A DNA stretch of 15,237 nucleotides from UMGS1649 sp045659265 (GCA_045659265.1 JAZOWO010000040.1:1-15237); one strand, 5' to 3'. Positions 1-6,151 are shown, counted from the stretch's first letter. Notes: a model not told the origin generated them from the letters alone. Numbers and translations: made by a program.

Positions 1-70
1 TACAGTTTACCAATAATAAATAGTAGTACAATGTTAAAAGTTACAGTAAAATAAAATAATAAAACAAAAA

Positions 71-106
71 CAATAGTCATTTAGATAAGTTTCTAAATGA
101 CTATTG
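71..106. promoter_or_regulatory. Operator 1 of the sdpR-sdpI promoter (inverted repeat)
   Basis: A perfect inverted repeat with 15-base arms at 71-85 and 92-106 and a 6-base centre. Its inner core CATTTAGA-N6-TCTAAATG (78-99) recurs at 134-155. The right arm runs into the -35 element at 104-109. ArsR-type regulators bind such dyads and usually repress their own operon, so this is inferred to be the binding site of the product of the gene at 169. Confidence 0.75.
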
Positions 107-132
107 ACATATATCTCAAAGTGATGTAAAAT
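104..132 (+). promoter_or_regulatory. Promoter of the sdpR-sdpI-like operon
   Basis: TTGACA at 104-109, a 17-base spacer, and TAAAAT at 127-132. It lies between the two copies of the palindrome: the -35 overlaps the first copy and the predicted start point falls in the second, so both would block RNA polymerase. Confidence 0.8.
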
Positions 133-133
133 A

Positions 134-155
134 CATTTAGATAAATTTCTAAATG
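134..155. promoter_or_regulatory. Operator 2 of the sdpR-sdpI promoter
   Basis: Second copy of the palindrome, CATTTAGA-N6-TCTAAATG, identical in both arms to the core of operator 1 and with one base different in the centre. The two dyad centres are 56 bases apart. It covers the predicted transcription start, just ahead of the ribosome binding site AAGGAG. Confidence 0.75.
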
Positions 156-168
156 AAAGGAGAGAAGT

Positions 169-447
169 ATGGGAATATCTGAAACATTAAAAGCAATTTC
201 TGATCCTGTAAGACGCGAGATTTTGGAAATGCTAAAAGAATCTAGTATGACTGCTGGAGATATTGCAAGTAAGTTTAATCTTACTAACGCTACAGTTTCA
301 TATCATCTGTCTACATTAAAGAATGCTGGACTTGTGTATGAAAGAAGAGAGAAAAAGTACATATATTACACACTTAATATTTCTGTATTTGAAGAACTTT
401 TATTATGGATAAAAGGATTAGGAGGAAATGAAAATGAAAAAAATTGA
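169..447 (+). CDS. ArsR-type autorepressor, SdpR-like
   Basis: A 92-residue winged-helix repressor of the ArsR/SmtB fold. The N-terminus, LKAISDPVRREILEML (residues 7-22), is the usual first helix of the family. It is followed by the helix-turn-helix AGDIASKFNLTNATVSYHL (29-47) and a beta-wing around ERREKKYIYYTL (58-69). No metal-binding cysteine pair is present, which fits the SdpR branch rather than metal sensors. In Bacillus subtilis, SdpR represses sdpRI and is held at the membrane by SdpI when toxin is present; that role is inferred here from the following gene. The start is supported by AAGGAGAG just upstream. The 3' end overlaps the next gene by 14 bases, implying translational coupling. 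Two matching palindromes in the promoter point to autorepression. Confidence 0.85.
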   Translation: MGISETLKAISDPVRREILEMLKESSMTAGDIASKFNLTNATVSYHLSTLKNAGLVYERREKKYIYYTLNISVFEELLLWIKGLGGNENEKN

Positions 448-1087
448 TTTTAAGACACTAATTTTAACATGTATTTTTTGCTTAGCAGCTATATTTGTTG
501 GTTTGTGGCAATATGATGCATTACCAGAGCAAGTTGCAATTCACTTTGATGTAAATAACAATCCAGATAATTACTTTAACAAAGCAGTATTTGTATTTGG
601 TATGCCTATATTTATGGTATTAATGCAAGTATTTGTTTGTGTAACTGTAGATTTAACAGATAAGCATAAAGAAGCAAACAAAAAGTTTACAGGCGTTGCT
701 AAATGGCTTTTACCTGTAATTTTATTTGCAATGTATATAATTACAATTGTATACAATTTAGGCGTTATGTTAGATATTAGAGTATGGGTATTTCTTCTTT
801 TAGGTGTATTCTTTATAGTTCTTGGAAATTATCTTCCAAAGACTGTTGGAACACACAAATGGCCTCAAAGAACATTTACTGAAAAAGTGCAAAGAAGAAT
901 AAACCAAATTGCTGGATATGTTACAGTTGCCTATGGCGTATTATTTATGCTAAGCACATTTTTCCATTGGCTAATTAGTCTTCTTATGATTGCTTTCTAT
1001 ATTATCTTTGTTATAGCTATAATGTTTTATGGTTTTGCATTAGATAAAAAAGAAAGAAAAGAAATGAAAGGAAAAGAAGAAAAATAA
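434..1087 (+). CDS. SdpI family membrane protein (DUF1648 + SdpI)
   Basis: A 217-residue membrane protein with about six hydrophobic segments. The N-terminal part has the DUF1648 pattern: a first helix, then LPEQVAIHFDVNNNPDNYFNK, resembling the LP..IP.HF...G.PD.W..K signature. The C-terminal helices match the SdpI domain, including the GNYLPK and FTEKVQRRIN stretches. In B. subtilis, SdpI gives immunity to the SDP toxin and sequesters the repressor SdpR; an equivalent role is inferred. An ATG at 428 is only two bases from AGGAGG (420-425), whereas the ATG at 434 has eight-base spacing and is the better start. The gene is co-transcribed with the ArsR-type gene. No sdpABC-like toxin genes are in the window, so this could be a stand-alone immunity or envelope-stress pair. 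Confidence 0.85.
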   Translation: MKKIDFKTLILTCIFCLAAIFVGLWQYDALPEQVAIHFDVNNNPDNYFNKAVFVFGMPIFMVLMQVFVCVTVDLTDKHKEANKKFTGVAKWLLPVILFAMYIITIVYNLGVMLDIRVWVFLLLGVFFIVLGNYLPKTVGTHKWPQRTFTEKVQRRINQIAGYVTVAYGVLFMLSTFFHWLISLLMIAFYIIFVIAIMFYGFALDKKERKEMKGKEEK

Positions 1088-1103
1088 CAAACAAAATTAA
1101 ATG

Positions 1104-1135
1104 AAAAGCGGTGTACCAACTGGTATATCGCTTTT
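1104..1135 (+). terminator. Terminator of the sdpR-sdpI operon
   Basis: AAAAGCGGTGTACC (1104-1117) pairs with GGTATATCGCTTTT (1122-1135), with two G-U pairs and a four-base loop. The T-rich 3' side continues as AGTTT. It sits 17 bases after the SdpI stop codon. Confidence 0.8.
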
Positions 1136-1137
1136 AG

Positions 1138-1166
1138 TTTACAAAACACATGAATTGTGGTATACT
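1138..1166 (+). promoter_or_regulatory. Promoter of the 191-aa unknown gene
   Basis: TTTACA at 1138-1143, a 17-base spacer, and TATACT at 1161-1166, preceded by TGG (extended -10). It starts right after the upstream terminator, so the gene has its own transcription unit. Confidence 0.7.
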
Positions 1167-1214
1167 AATTAAGTCATTAAAATAAACTTGAGAATAAATA
1201 TTTAGGAGGTAAAA

Positions 1215-1790
1215 ATGACGGAGACAAAATTATTTGAACTTGAAGATGTTAATGTAGAAGTTATACGGAAGAACAAAACTACTCGGATTAACATTATTCA
1301 GGATGAAAAAAGAATTTGCTTAAGCTATGAAAGAACAAATTCACTTATCTATCTAAACTATATTGTAACTTCAAGGTATATCATTGCATATCTTAATTTT
1401 ACTAAAGGTGTAGCAGGTGAAGATAGGGTTACCGGTCTATATGATAGAAAGGAAAAGAGAATTGTTCAAGTCACAAAGGCAAACCGAGAGAAAATCAAGT
1501 ACAGTTTGGTATGCAAGAAGGATTTCTATTTATCTACGGTTTTAGAATATCTAAATCACGGGAAGGCTGAGGCTGCTACCGAAGAAGAAGTAGATGAGTT
1601 TGTATCATTCATTACTTCTAATAGAGAAATTCCAAGAGCTGAAGTTGAAGCTTGGATATATAAAGAGTATCCTATGCTTGAAACTTTTGCTAATCGTGAT
1701 GAACCGCTTAAGTTTGAAATCTATCTTGCAGCACTTCAAAGTGTAGGAAAAGAAGATTTGTATTTCTATGCAATGCCTATTGTTTTTTAA
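1215..1790 (+). CDS. Uncharacterised protein, paralogue of the gene at 4021
   Basis: A 191-residue protein I do not recognise. It has no signal peptide, membrane helix or cysteine-rich motif and is probably cytoplasmic. The N-terminal half is strand-rich (KTTRINIIQDEKRICLSY, then YIVTSRYIIAYLNF), and the C-terminal half looks helical and acidic. It aligns along most of its length with the 192-residue protein at 4021. Shared blocks include RYI(I/V).Y, the YD..(K/N)EK(R/V)I turn, K..F....(V/I).EY(L/I)N, and a C-terminal pattern of E(V/Q)(E/K)...I...YP(M/V)L ending in MP. AGGAGG at 1204-1209, five bases before the ATG, supports the start. It has its own promoter and a shared downstream terminator. 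GC-ending codons are somewhat more common than in the tsaC-like gene nearby. Function unknown. Confidence 0.8.
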   Translation: MTETKLFELEDVNVEVIRKNKTTRINIIQDEKRICLSYERTNSLIYLNYIVTSRYIIAYLNFTKGVAGEDRVTGLYDRKEKRIVQVTKANREKIKYSLVCKKDFYLSTVLEYLNHGKAEAATEEEVDEFVSFITSNREIPRAEVEAWIYKEYPMLETFANRDEPLKFEIYLAALQSVGKEDLYFYAMPIVF

Positions 1791-1825
1791 CTTTATATTT
1801 AGCTAGGAAAATGGCAATATAAAGT

Positions 1826-1856
1826 AAAACACCACCTAGATTATAGGTGGTGTTTT
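1826..1856. terminator. Bidirectional terminator between convergent genes
   Basis: A perfect 13-bp stem, AAAACACCACCTA (1826-1838) with TAGGTGGTGTTTT (1844-1856) and loop GATTA. It carries T-runs on both strands and lies 35 bases after the unknown gene and 8 bases after the MYG1 gene, so it can stop both. Confidence 0.85.
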
Positions 1857-1864
1857 GTTTGATG

Positions 1865-2761
1865 TTACTGGTCTTTGCTAATTGCAGTTGCAAGCTTGCA
1901 AAGTTCAATGATGCCTTCGCGTGTTTTTGCCCTTGCAAAGAAACAAGCGTTGTGGCAAAATGTTGCATCTTTGACTCCGGAAATTTCGGGGAGCTTTTCT
2001 GTCTGACCTGCCCATTCTTTCGGGAAAGAGATGCGTTGGTTGAATGTTTCATCAAGGCTTGGCGGAACACATTGCGCAGCATAACCGCCGGCGGGGTAAT
2101 GGAAAATTACGAAGTCTACTTTGGAAGGCGAAGTGTTGTTGTGTTCAATTACAACGTTCTGCCATTTCATAAACTGCGAAGGAATTTCCATTATATTTTC
2201 AATTCCGCTAACTGCAAGAGCGATACGAAGAGCGGTATTATCTTTTTCTTCACGTATAATCTTAAGAATGGCTTTTCTTAAGATGCTTGCAGTTGTATGA
2301 AGCGCATCCATAAAGCAAAAATCTGTAGATGTTGCTTCATCCCAGTTGGGCAAGAAATATGCGATGTATTCAAAAGGAGAACGAGCTTTGATACCGTTAT
2401 CTATTTTGTCCAAATCCTCAATGATTTCCTTGTCTACACGTTCTTTACAAAGAGCTATGTAGTCTTTGGTACAACCAAGAGATTTGAGAATTTCATCGCC
2501 AAATGCTTGCCAAACAAGGCCAGAACTTGCATATGGGGTTCCTGATTCGCGTTTTCCGTTGCCACCGGGCATATGGTGATCAAAAATGCCACCACCGACA
2601 TCGACAACGATGTCACAAGCTTTTAACACATTGGGATCCCGGGTTCGTACTACGGTTACTTTGCCAGCATGCAAAATTGAAATGAGTGCTATTGAAATGA
2701 GTTCATCATAGTGAAAAATGCCGTTGTGTGTTCCAACAGAAATTTTCTTTGAGCTATACAT
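1865..2761 (-). CDS. MYG1 family protein (DHH-like hydrolase, UPF0160)
   Basis: A 298-residue protein with the hallmarks of the MYG1/UPF0160 family. These are THNGIFHYDE at residues 11-20, a DVGGGIFDHH motif at 54-63 (the DHH metal-binding signature), DLDKIDNG near 116-123, and a C-terminal FCHNACFFARAKTREGIIELCKLA block. Eukaryotic MYG1 is a 3'-5' exoribonuclease of mitochondria and nucleoli; bacterial members are uncharacterised, and metal-dependent phosphodiesterase or nuclease activity is inferred. Length is near that expected for the family. The start is supported by AAGGAGG on the minus strand (2770-2776), eight bases from the ATG. The gene is visibly richer in G+C than its neighbours, for example around 2060-2100, which suggests later acquisition. 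It is divergent from the tsaC-like gene and convergent with the unknown gene at 1215. Confidence 0.85.
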   Translation of the reverse strand: MYSSKKISVGTHNGIFHYDELISIALISILHAGKVTVVRTRDPNVLKACDIVVDVGGGIFDHHMPGGNGKRESGTPYASSGLVWQAFGDEILKSLGCTKDYIALCKERVDKEIIEDLDKIDNGIKARSPFEYIAYFLPNWDEATSTDFCFMDALHTTASILRKAILKIIREEKDNTALRIALAVSGIENIMEIPSQFMKWQNVVIEHNNTSPSKVDFVIFHYPAGGYAAQCVPPSLDETFNQRISFPKEWAGQTEKLPEISGVKDATFCHNACFFARAKTREGIIELCKLATAISKDQ

Positions 2762-2793
2762 TTGTACTACCTCCTTAAATTTATTTTGGCTAC

Positions 2794-2822
2794 ATTATAT
2801 CAAAAATGTTTACATAATTCAA
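2794..2822 (-). promoter_or_regulatory. Promoter of the MYG1 gene
   Basis: On the minus strand, TTGAAT (2822-2817), a 17-base spacer and TATAAT (2799-2794). It is back to back with the promoter of the tsaC-like gene; the two -35 elements are only eight bases apart. Confidence 0.7.
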
Positions 2823-2830
2823 CTAAATTC

Positions 2831-2859
2831 TTGAAAACATAGGTTAAACGGAGTATAAT
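2831..2859 (+). promoter_or_regulatory. Promoter of the tsaC/ywlC-like gene
   Basis: TTGAAA at 2831-2836, a 17-base spacer and TATAAT at 2854-2859. The start codon is 20 bases beyond the -10, leaving a very short leader that still holds AGGAGA (2868-2873). Confidence 0.75.
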
Positions 2860-2879
2860 TAACACTTAGGAGAAAGAAA

Positions 2880-3896
2880 ATGGTAAATATAGACGAACAA
2901 GAAATAATAAATGCAGCTAAAGTAATAAAAGATGGTGGACTTGTTCTATTCCCAACAGAAACTGTTTATGGAATAGGAGCAAATGGACTAAATGAACAAG
3001 CTGTAAAGAATATATTTAAGGCAAAAGGTAGAGCATCAGATAATCCATTAATATTGCATATATCTCACTCAGATATGTTAAAAGATATTGCAAAAGATAT
3101 ATCTGAGTTAGAATACAAACTTATGGATGCATTCTGGCCAGGTCCGTTTACAATAGTACTTAAGAAAACAGATATAGTACCAACTGTAGTTACTGGTGGA
3201 TTAGATACGGTTGCAGTAAGGATGCCAAGAAACAAAATAGCAAATAGACTTATACATTATGCTGGTGTACCAATAGCAGCACCAAGTGCCAATATATCTG
3301 GTAAACCAAGTGGTACTTGTGTTGAAGATGTGTATGATGAACTAAAAAATAGTATGGATTATATAATAGATGGTGGAAAATGTGAAGTTGGCATAGAATC
3401 TACCGTTGTTAAGGTAGAGAATGGTAGTGTAAGAATATTAAGACCAGGAAGAATTACTAAAGAGGATATTGAAACTATAGTGTCATCAGTAATTTTAGAT
3501 GAACACATTTTAGGAGAAGTAAAGGAAAATGAAAAAGTACTATCTCCAGGTATGAAATATAGACATTATGCACCTAAAACAAAATGTATAATGATATACA
3601 GCAAGAATAATGAAAATATGGTAAATAGAATAAATGAAATAGCAAATGAATATGCAAAAGCCACAGTAATTTGTTCTAGTGAAAATAAAGATAGATATAT
3701 TAGAAAAGATGTATTAGATTATGGTTCTAAAGATAATCTAGAAGAAATATCTTCAAACATATTCTCAATGTTAAGAAGTGCAGATAAAAACGAATCAGAT
3801 ATTATCCTAATAGAAGGAATAGAATCAAATGGTATAGGACTTGCAATTATGAATAGATTAATAAGAGCTTGTTCACATGAATTCTATATAGTATAA
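2880..3896 (+). CDS. ywlC: L-threonylcarbamoyladenylate synthase (Sua5/YwlC type)
   Basis: A 338-residue enzyme that makes threonylcarbamoyl-AMP from threonine, bicarbonate and ATP, the first step of the t6A37 modification of tRNAs reading ANN codons. The YrdC-like domain (about 8-195) shows PTETVYGIG (25-33), KAKGRASDNPL (48-57), the nucleotide-site block APSANISGKPS (134-144), GIESTVV (171-177) and LRPGRIT. The linker SPGMKYRHYAPK (222-233) is typical of the long Sua5 form, and the rest matches the Sua5 C-terminal domain that closes over the active site. Length fits the two-domain Sua5/YwlC type rather than the short TsaC/YrdC type. AGGAGA lies seven bases before the ATG. It is a single gene here, not next to tsaB, tsaD or tsaE, and is followed by a palindrome that may terminate it. 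Confidence 0.93.
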   Translation: MVNIDEQEIINAAKVIKDGGLVLFPTETVYGIGANGLNEQAVKNIFKAKGRASDNPLILHISHSDMLKDIAKDISELEYKLMDAFWPGPFTIVLKKTDIVPTVVTGGLDTVAVRMPRNKIANRLIHYAGVPIAAPSANISGKPSGTCVEDVYDELKNSMDYIIDGGKCEVGIESTVVKVENGSVRILRPGRITKEDIETIVSSVILDEHILGEVKENEKVLSPGMKYRHYAPKTKCIMIYSKNNENMVNRINEIANEYAKATVICSSENKDRYIRKDVLDYGSKDNLEEISSNIFSMLRSADKNESDIILIEGIESNGIGLAIMNRLIRACSHEFYIV

Positions 3897-3917
3897 TTAA
3901 ATACAGATTACATAAAA

Positions 3918-3946
3918 TTGACAAATAAGTTCCAGAGTGATATAAT
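3918..3946 (+). promoter_or_regulatory. Consensus promoter of the 192-aa unknown gene
   Basis: Full-consensus TTGACA (3918-3923), 17-base spacer and TATAAT (3941-3946), with TG one base before the -10. The -10 sits in the loop of the inverted repeat at 3927-3964, so promoter and palindrome are interleaved. Confidence 0.8.
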
Positions 3947-3964
3947 AATGTCGCTTTGGAACTT
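3927..3964. promoter_or_regulatory. Palindrome enclosing a -10 element (operator or terminator)
   Basis: AAGTTCCA (3927-3934) is matched by TGGAACTT (3957-3964). Pairing continues inward with AGTGA against TCGCT, using one wobble after a G-T step, and leaves the 10-base loop TATAATAATG. In RNA from the tsaC-like gene it would form a 14-bp hairpin followed by TGTTGTT, a weak terminator. In DNA it surrounds the -10 of the next gene, as an operator would. Confidence 0.6.
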
Positions 3965-4020
3965 TGTTGTTAAGTACTTAATAGTAACTAAGCAAAAAAT
4001 ATTAAAGAAAGGGTAAAACT

Positions 4021-4599
4021 ATGAAAGATGTAAGACGGATTAATTCAAGAGTCCAGGTAGAACGCAACATCAGAATGAAGACCACCGCCATATCTGTAAT
4101 TGTAGATGGTGAAAAAACAGTGCTTGCAGATATGAAAACCAGCGATTACTTCTGGCTTAAGTATGAATACAACGATAGATACATTGTTGTATACTCCAGA
4201 GGTTGCATGGTAAACCAGATTCCCCTTAAGGTAGAAGCTGCCTATGATATCAAAAACGAAAAGGTCATTGAAATTAAACGAAAGAACCAAGTTATTCTTG
4301 AGTATATGCTCATCGGCAAGAAAGCCTTTGATATGGGAACAATCATTGAGTATATAAACAACAATTTGCTGAAAATTGCAAGTGCTGAGGAAACTATGGA
4401 TTTTGAGAGATATCTTACAGCAGAAAATCCCAAGATTACTCGCGAACAGGTTAAGGAGTATATCATAAGCTGCTATCCCGTACTCGTAATGTATGCAGAC
4501 TATGACTATATCTTGACTGTTATGGAGTACCGTGAAATTTTGGATAAGCTTGGAACTTCCTATACTTTCCATATCATGCCTGAAGCTTTGGATAAGTAA
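4021..4599 (+). CDS. Uncharacterised protein, paralogue of the gene at 1215
   Basis: A 192-residue protein of unknown function with no signal peptide or membrane segment. It shows the same pattern as the 191-residue protein at 1215: a strand-rich first half (AISVIVDGEKTVLADM, DRYIVVYS), then AAYDIKNEKVIEIKRKN, K.AFD..TIIEYIN, and a helical C-terminal half with REQVKEYIISCYPVLVMYADYD and a final HIMP. The two genes are separated by the MYG1 and tsaC-like genes, so an old duplication or two separate acquisitions of one family are both possible. Codon choice is unlike the tsaC-like gene: many C-ending codons such as ATC, AAC and GAC. The ribosome binding site is weak (AAAGGG, seven bases before the ATG) although the promoter is full consensus. 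A hairpin follows the stop. Confidence 0.8.
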   Translation: MKDVRRINSRVQVERNIRMKTTAISVIVDGEKTVLADMKTSDYFWLKYEYNDRYIVVYSRGCMVNQIPLKVEAAYDIKNEKVIEIKRKNQVILEYMLIGKKAFDMGTIIEYINNNLLKIASAEETMDFERYLTAENPKITREQVKEYIISCYPVLVMYADYDYILTVMEYREILDKLGTSYTFHIMPEALDK

Positions 4600-4608
4600 C
4601 ATCAAAAA

Positions 4609-4636
4609 GGGCTACAAACAATTTGTTTGTAGCCTT
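4609..4636. terminator. Hairpin after the 192-aa gene
   Basis: GGCTACAAACA (4610-4620) pairs perfectly with TGTTTGTAGCC (4624-4634) around a three-base loop. The plus-strand tail TTAGTGTT is a poor T-run. The minus-strand tail CTTTTTGATG is better, though no minus-strand gene feeds into it. Confidence 0.65.
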
Positions 4637-4650
4637 AGTGTTAATAACTA

Positions 4651-4679
4651 TTGAAAATTTAAAAAACTAAATATATAAT
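4651..4679 (+). promoter_or_regulatory. Promoter of the DUF1653 operon
   Basis: TTGAAA at 4651-4656, a 17-base spacer and TATAAT at 4674-4679, 28 bases before the first start codon. Confidence 0.75.
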
Positions 4680-4707
4680 CTAATTAAATTAATTTTAGGA
4701 GGCAAAT

Positions 4708-4959
4708 ATGGAAAGAGAAGTAAAGCCATATACACTATGGCAACATTTCAAAGGCGCAAGAGCTATGGTAATTGCACTTGCTAAACACAGCGAAACAGGA
4801 GAAGAACTTGTTGTTTATCGTTGCATGGATAACAATGGTAAGACAAACCATAAAGATGGAATTTATGCAAGACCGCTTAGCATGTTCTTATCTGAAGTAG
4901 ATCATGAAAAGTATCCTGAGGTTGAGCAAAAGTATCGTTTCGAGGAAATCAAAGATTAA
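4708..4959 (+). CDS. DUF1653 domain protein
   Basis: An 83-residue protein that is almost entirely one DUF1653 domain. The signature runs from YTLWQHFKGARAMVIALAKH through ETGEELVVYRCMDN to YARPLSMFLSEVDHEKYPEV. The domain is small and strand-rich, common in Firmicutes and Proteobacteria, and has no established function. AGGAGG at 4697-4702, five bases before the ATG, fixes the start. It is the first gene of a two-gene unit; the next gene starts 23 bases after its stop with its own AAGGAG. Confidence 0.85.
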   Translation: MEREVKPYTLWQHFKGARAMVIALAKHSETGEELVVYRCMDNNGKTNHKDGIYARPLSMFLSEVDHEKYPEVEQKYRFEEIKD

Positions 4960-4982
4960 GTAAAACACAAGGAGAAAACATA

Positions 4983-5297
4983 ATGAAACTTAAATCATTC
5001 AAATTTCCTACATTCGAAGAATGGGAAAAGAAAGAGTGCAAAGTTCGGTTAGAACTGGGAGCATACTGCGTAGAGGTGCGTGCCTTTTCGTGGGGTAGAG
5101 ATGGAACGACGTATATGTTTGCAGCATCCCTTGCAGACAGAAACCCGCTTAACATTTACACTCCGCAAATTTTTTCAAGACGCTTCGAATATTTAGGCGA
5201 TGATGGAGCGTTTAAGGAATGGTATAATAATACCGTTTCTGAGTTTAACCAATTCTTTGAGAATCTTTTAAGAAAGACATATATCGAAGAAGAATAA
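4983..5297 (+). CDS. Hypothetical protein, 104 aa, co-transcribed with the DUF1653 gene
   Basis: I do not recognise this protein. It has no membrane segment or signal peptide. The middle part (VRLELGAYCVEVRAFSWGRD, TTYMFAASLADRN) looks like paired strands, and the C-terminus from FKEWYNNTVSEFNQFFENLLRK is a probable amphipathic helix rich in aromatic residues. AAGGAG at 4969-4974 lies eight bases before the ATG. It follows the DUF1653 gene within one transcript and ends at a strong terminator. Its middle section (about 5040-5160) is richer in G+C than the DUF1653 gene, so the two may have different origins. The function is not predictable from the sequence. Confidence 0.75.
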   Translation: MKLKSFKFPTFEEWEKKECKVRLELGAYCVEVRAFSWGRDGTTYMFAASLADRNPLNIYTPQIFSRRFEYLGDDGAFKEWYNNTVSEFNQFFENLLRKTYIEEE

Positions 5298-5311
5298 TAA
5301 AAACAAAATCG

Positions 5312-5342
5312 AAGAGACAAGAAGAAATTCTTGTCTCTTTTT
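5312..5342. terminator. Terminator of the DUF1653 operon
   Basis: AAGAGACAAGAA (5312-5323) pairs perfectly with TTCTTGTCTCTT (5328-5339), loop GAAA, followed by TTT. It may also serve the minus-strand peptidase gene ending at 5364; its minus-strand tail is CGATTTTG. Confidence 0.88.
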
Positions 5343-5363
5343 ATGTATTAAATAAAATACAAA

Positions 5364-6011
5364 TTAAAATTTATTAGTAAGTTTACGCCAAGTACCGCAT
5401 CCAACTATTCCATCTGAACTTAAGTTGTTTGCACGTTGGAATGCTTTAACAGCAGTTAATGTTTTGTTACCAAATATTCCATCAATCTCACCAGTAGAAT
5501 ATCCTAAGTAGTTTAATGCGTCTTGAAGTACCATAACATAAACACCGCGACTTCTAAACTTAATTAATGGATATCCTCCAGTAGAACAAGCTGGTGTACC
5601 ATAACGTTTATCAAAATGAACCCATGTAGGTGTTAAAGCTTTTGGTTCTACATATGTAAATAATCTACTATCTATTGCAAGTTCACGTAGTCTGTTTCTT
5701 GAAGCATTAGAAAATGTTTGAGCTGTATCCATTGCAAGACCTGCATAATGTTGAGACATTCCACTGTGGCCGCCTTGCCATATTCTTTTAAATGCATATC
5801 CTACATATATTGGTTTACCCCACTGTCTACGTAATGAATTCCATGCTTGCATAAATGCTTTTGTTGTCCATATTATATCAGATTTAGAACTTCCCTGAAA
5901 TTCATCTACTGTAAGAGTATTGACTGTAACATATGGCATAGCTTCATTTAAATTTCTAGTATATCTTTCTATTTTATTTGTATCTTGGTTGTACACAAGT
6001 ATTGTAGCCAT
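5364..6011 (-). CDS. M15-like peptidase with C-terminal peptidoglycan-binding domain
   Basis: A 215-residue cell-wall protein. Residues 86-95 (SQHYAGLAMD) followed by WVH at 130-132 give the S.H...A.D...H zinc-ligand pattern of M15 D-alanyl-D-alanine carboxypeptidase/endolysin families, with H88, D95 and H132 as predicted ligands. Residues 157-212 (VMVLQDALNYLGYSTGEIDG, FGNKTLTAVKAFQRANNL, DGIVGCGTW) form a PG_binding_1 domain. A longer reading from 6062 exists, but AGGAGG (6017-6022 on the minus strand) lies five bases before the ATG at 6011, so the shorter form is chosen. No signal peptide is visible, so the protein would be released by lysis, made inside the spore or mother cell, or exported by an unknown route. 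A phage endolysin origin or a sporulation/germination role are both possible. Confidence 0.8.
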   Translation of the reverse strand: MATILVYNQDTNKIERYTRNLNEAMPYVTVNTLTVDEFQGSSKSDIIWTTKAFMQAWNSLRRQWGKPIYVGYAFKRIWQGGHSGMSQHYAGLAMDTAQTFSNASRNRLRELAIDSRLFTYVEPKALTPTWVHFDKRYGTPACSTGGYPLIKFRSRGVYVMVLQDALNYLGYSTGEIDGIFGNKTLTAVKAFQRANNLSSDGIVGCGTWRKLTNKF

Positions 6012-6053
6012 AAAATCCTCCTGTATAAGATAGTTTATGCAGAAATAATCAAC

Positions 6054-6072
6054 TGGTGACAAATTGTCACCA
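6054..6072. promoter_or_regulatory. Perfect 19-bp palindrome in a divergent intergenic region
   Basis: TGGTGACAAATTGTCACCA is a perfect dyad with a single central base. It lies 42 bases upstream of the peptidase start codon and just ahead of the promoter of the small gene at 6152, where a regulator could act on either gene. There is no T-run, so a terminator is unlikely. The regulator is not identifiable here. Confidence 0.6.
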
Positions 6073-6093
6073 ACTGAATAAGTTTACATAAAC

Positions 6094-6122
6094 TTGAAAA
6101 TGAGTTAAACTTGTGGTATAAT
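6094..6122 (+). promoter_or_regulatory. Promoter of the 82-aa unknown gene
   Basis: TTGAAA at 6094-6099, a 17-base spacer, TGG and TATAAT at 6117-6122 (extended -10). The segment TTGTGGTATA also occurs at the promoter of the gene at 1215. Confidence 0.75.
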
Positions 6123-6151
6123 ATGACGCGTATTAAAAAGGAGGTATTGTT

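Noticed and set aside
1847..2281. Plus-strand reading frame of 144 codons opposite the MYG1 gene
   Set aside because: It overlaps a gene with clear family motifs on the other strand, has no ribosome binding site and includes the arm of a terminator; it is a shadow frame.
4045..4605. Minus-strand reading frame of 186 codons opposite the 192-aa gene
   Set aside because: The plus-strand gene has a consensus promoter and a paralogue at 1215; the minus-strand frame has no promoter or ribosome binding site and its start lies close to a hairpin.
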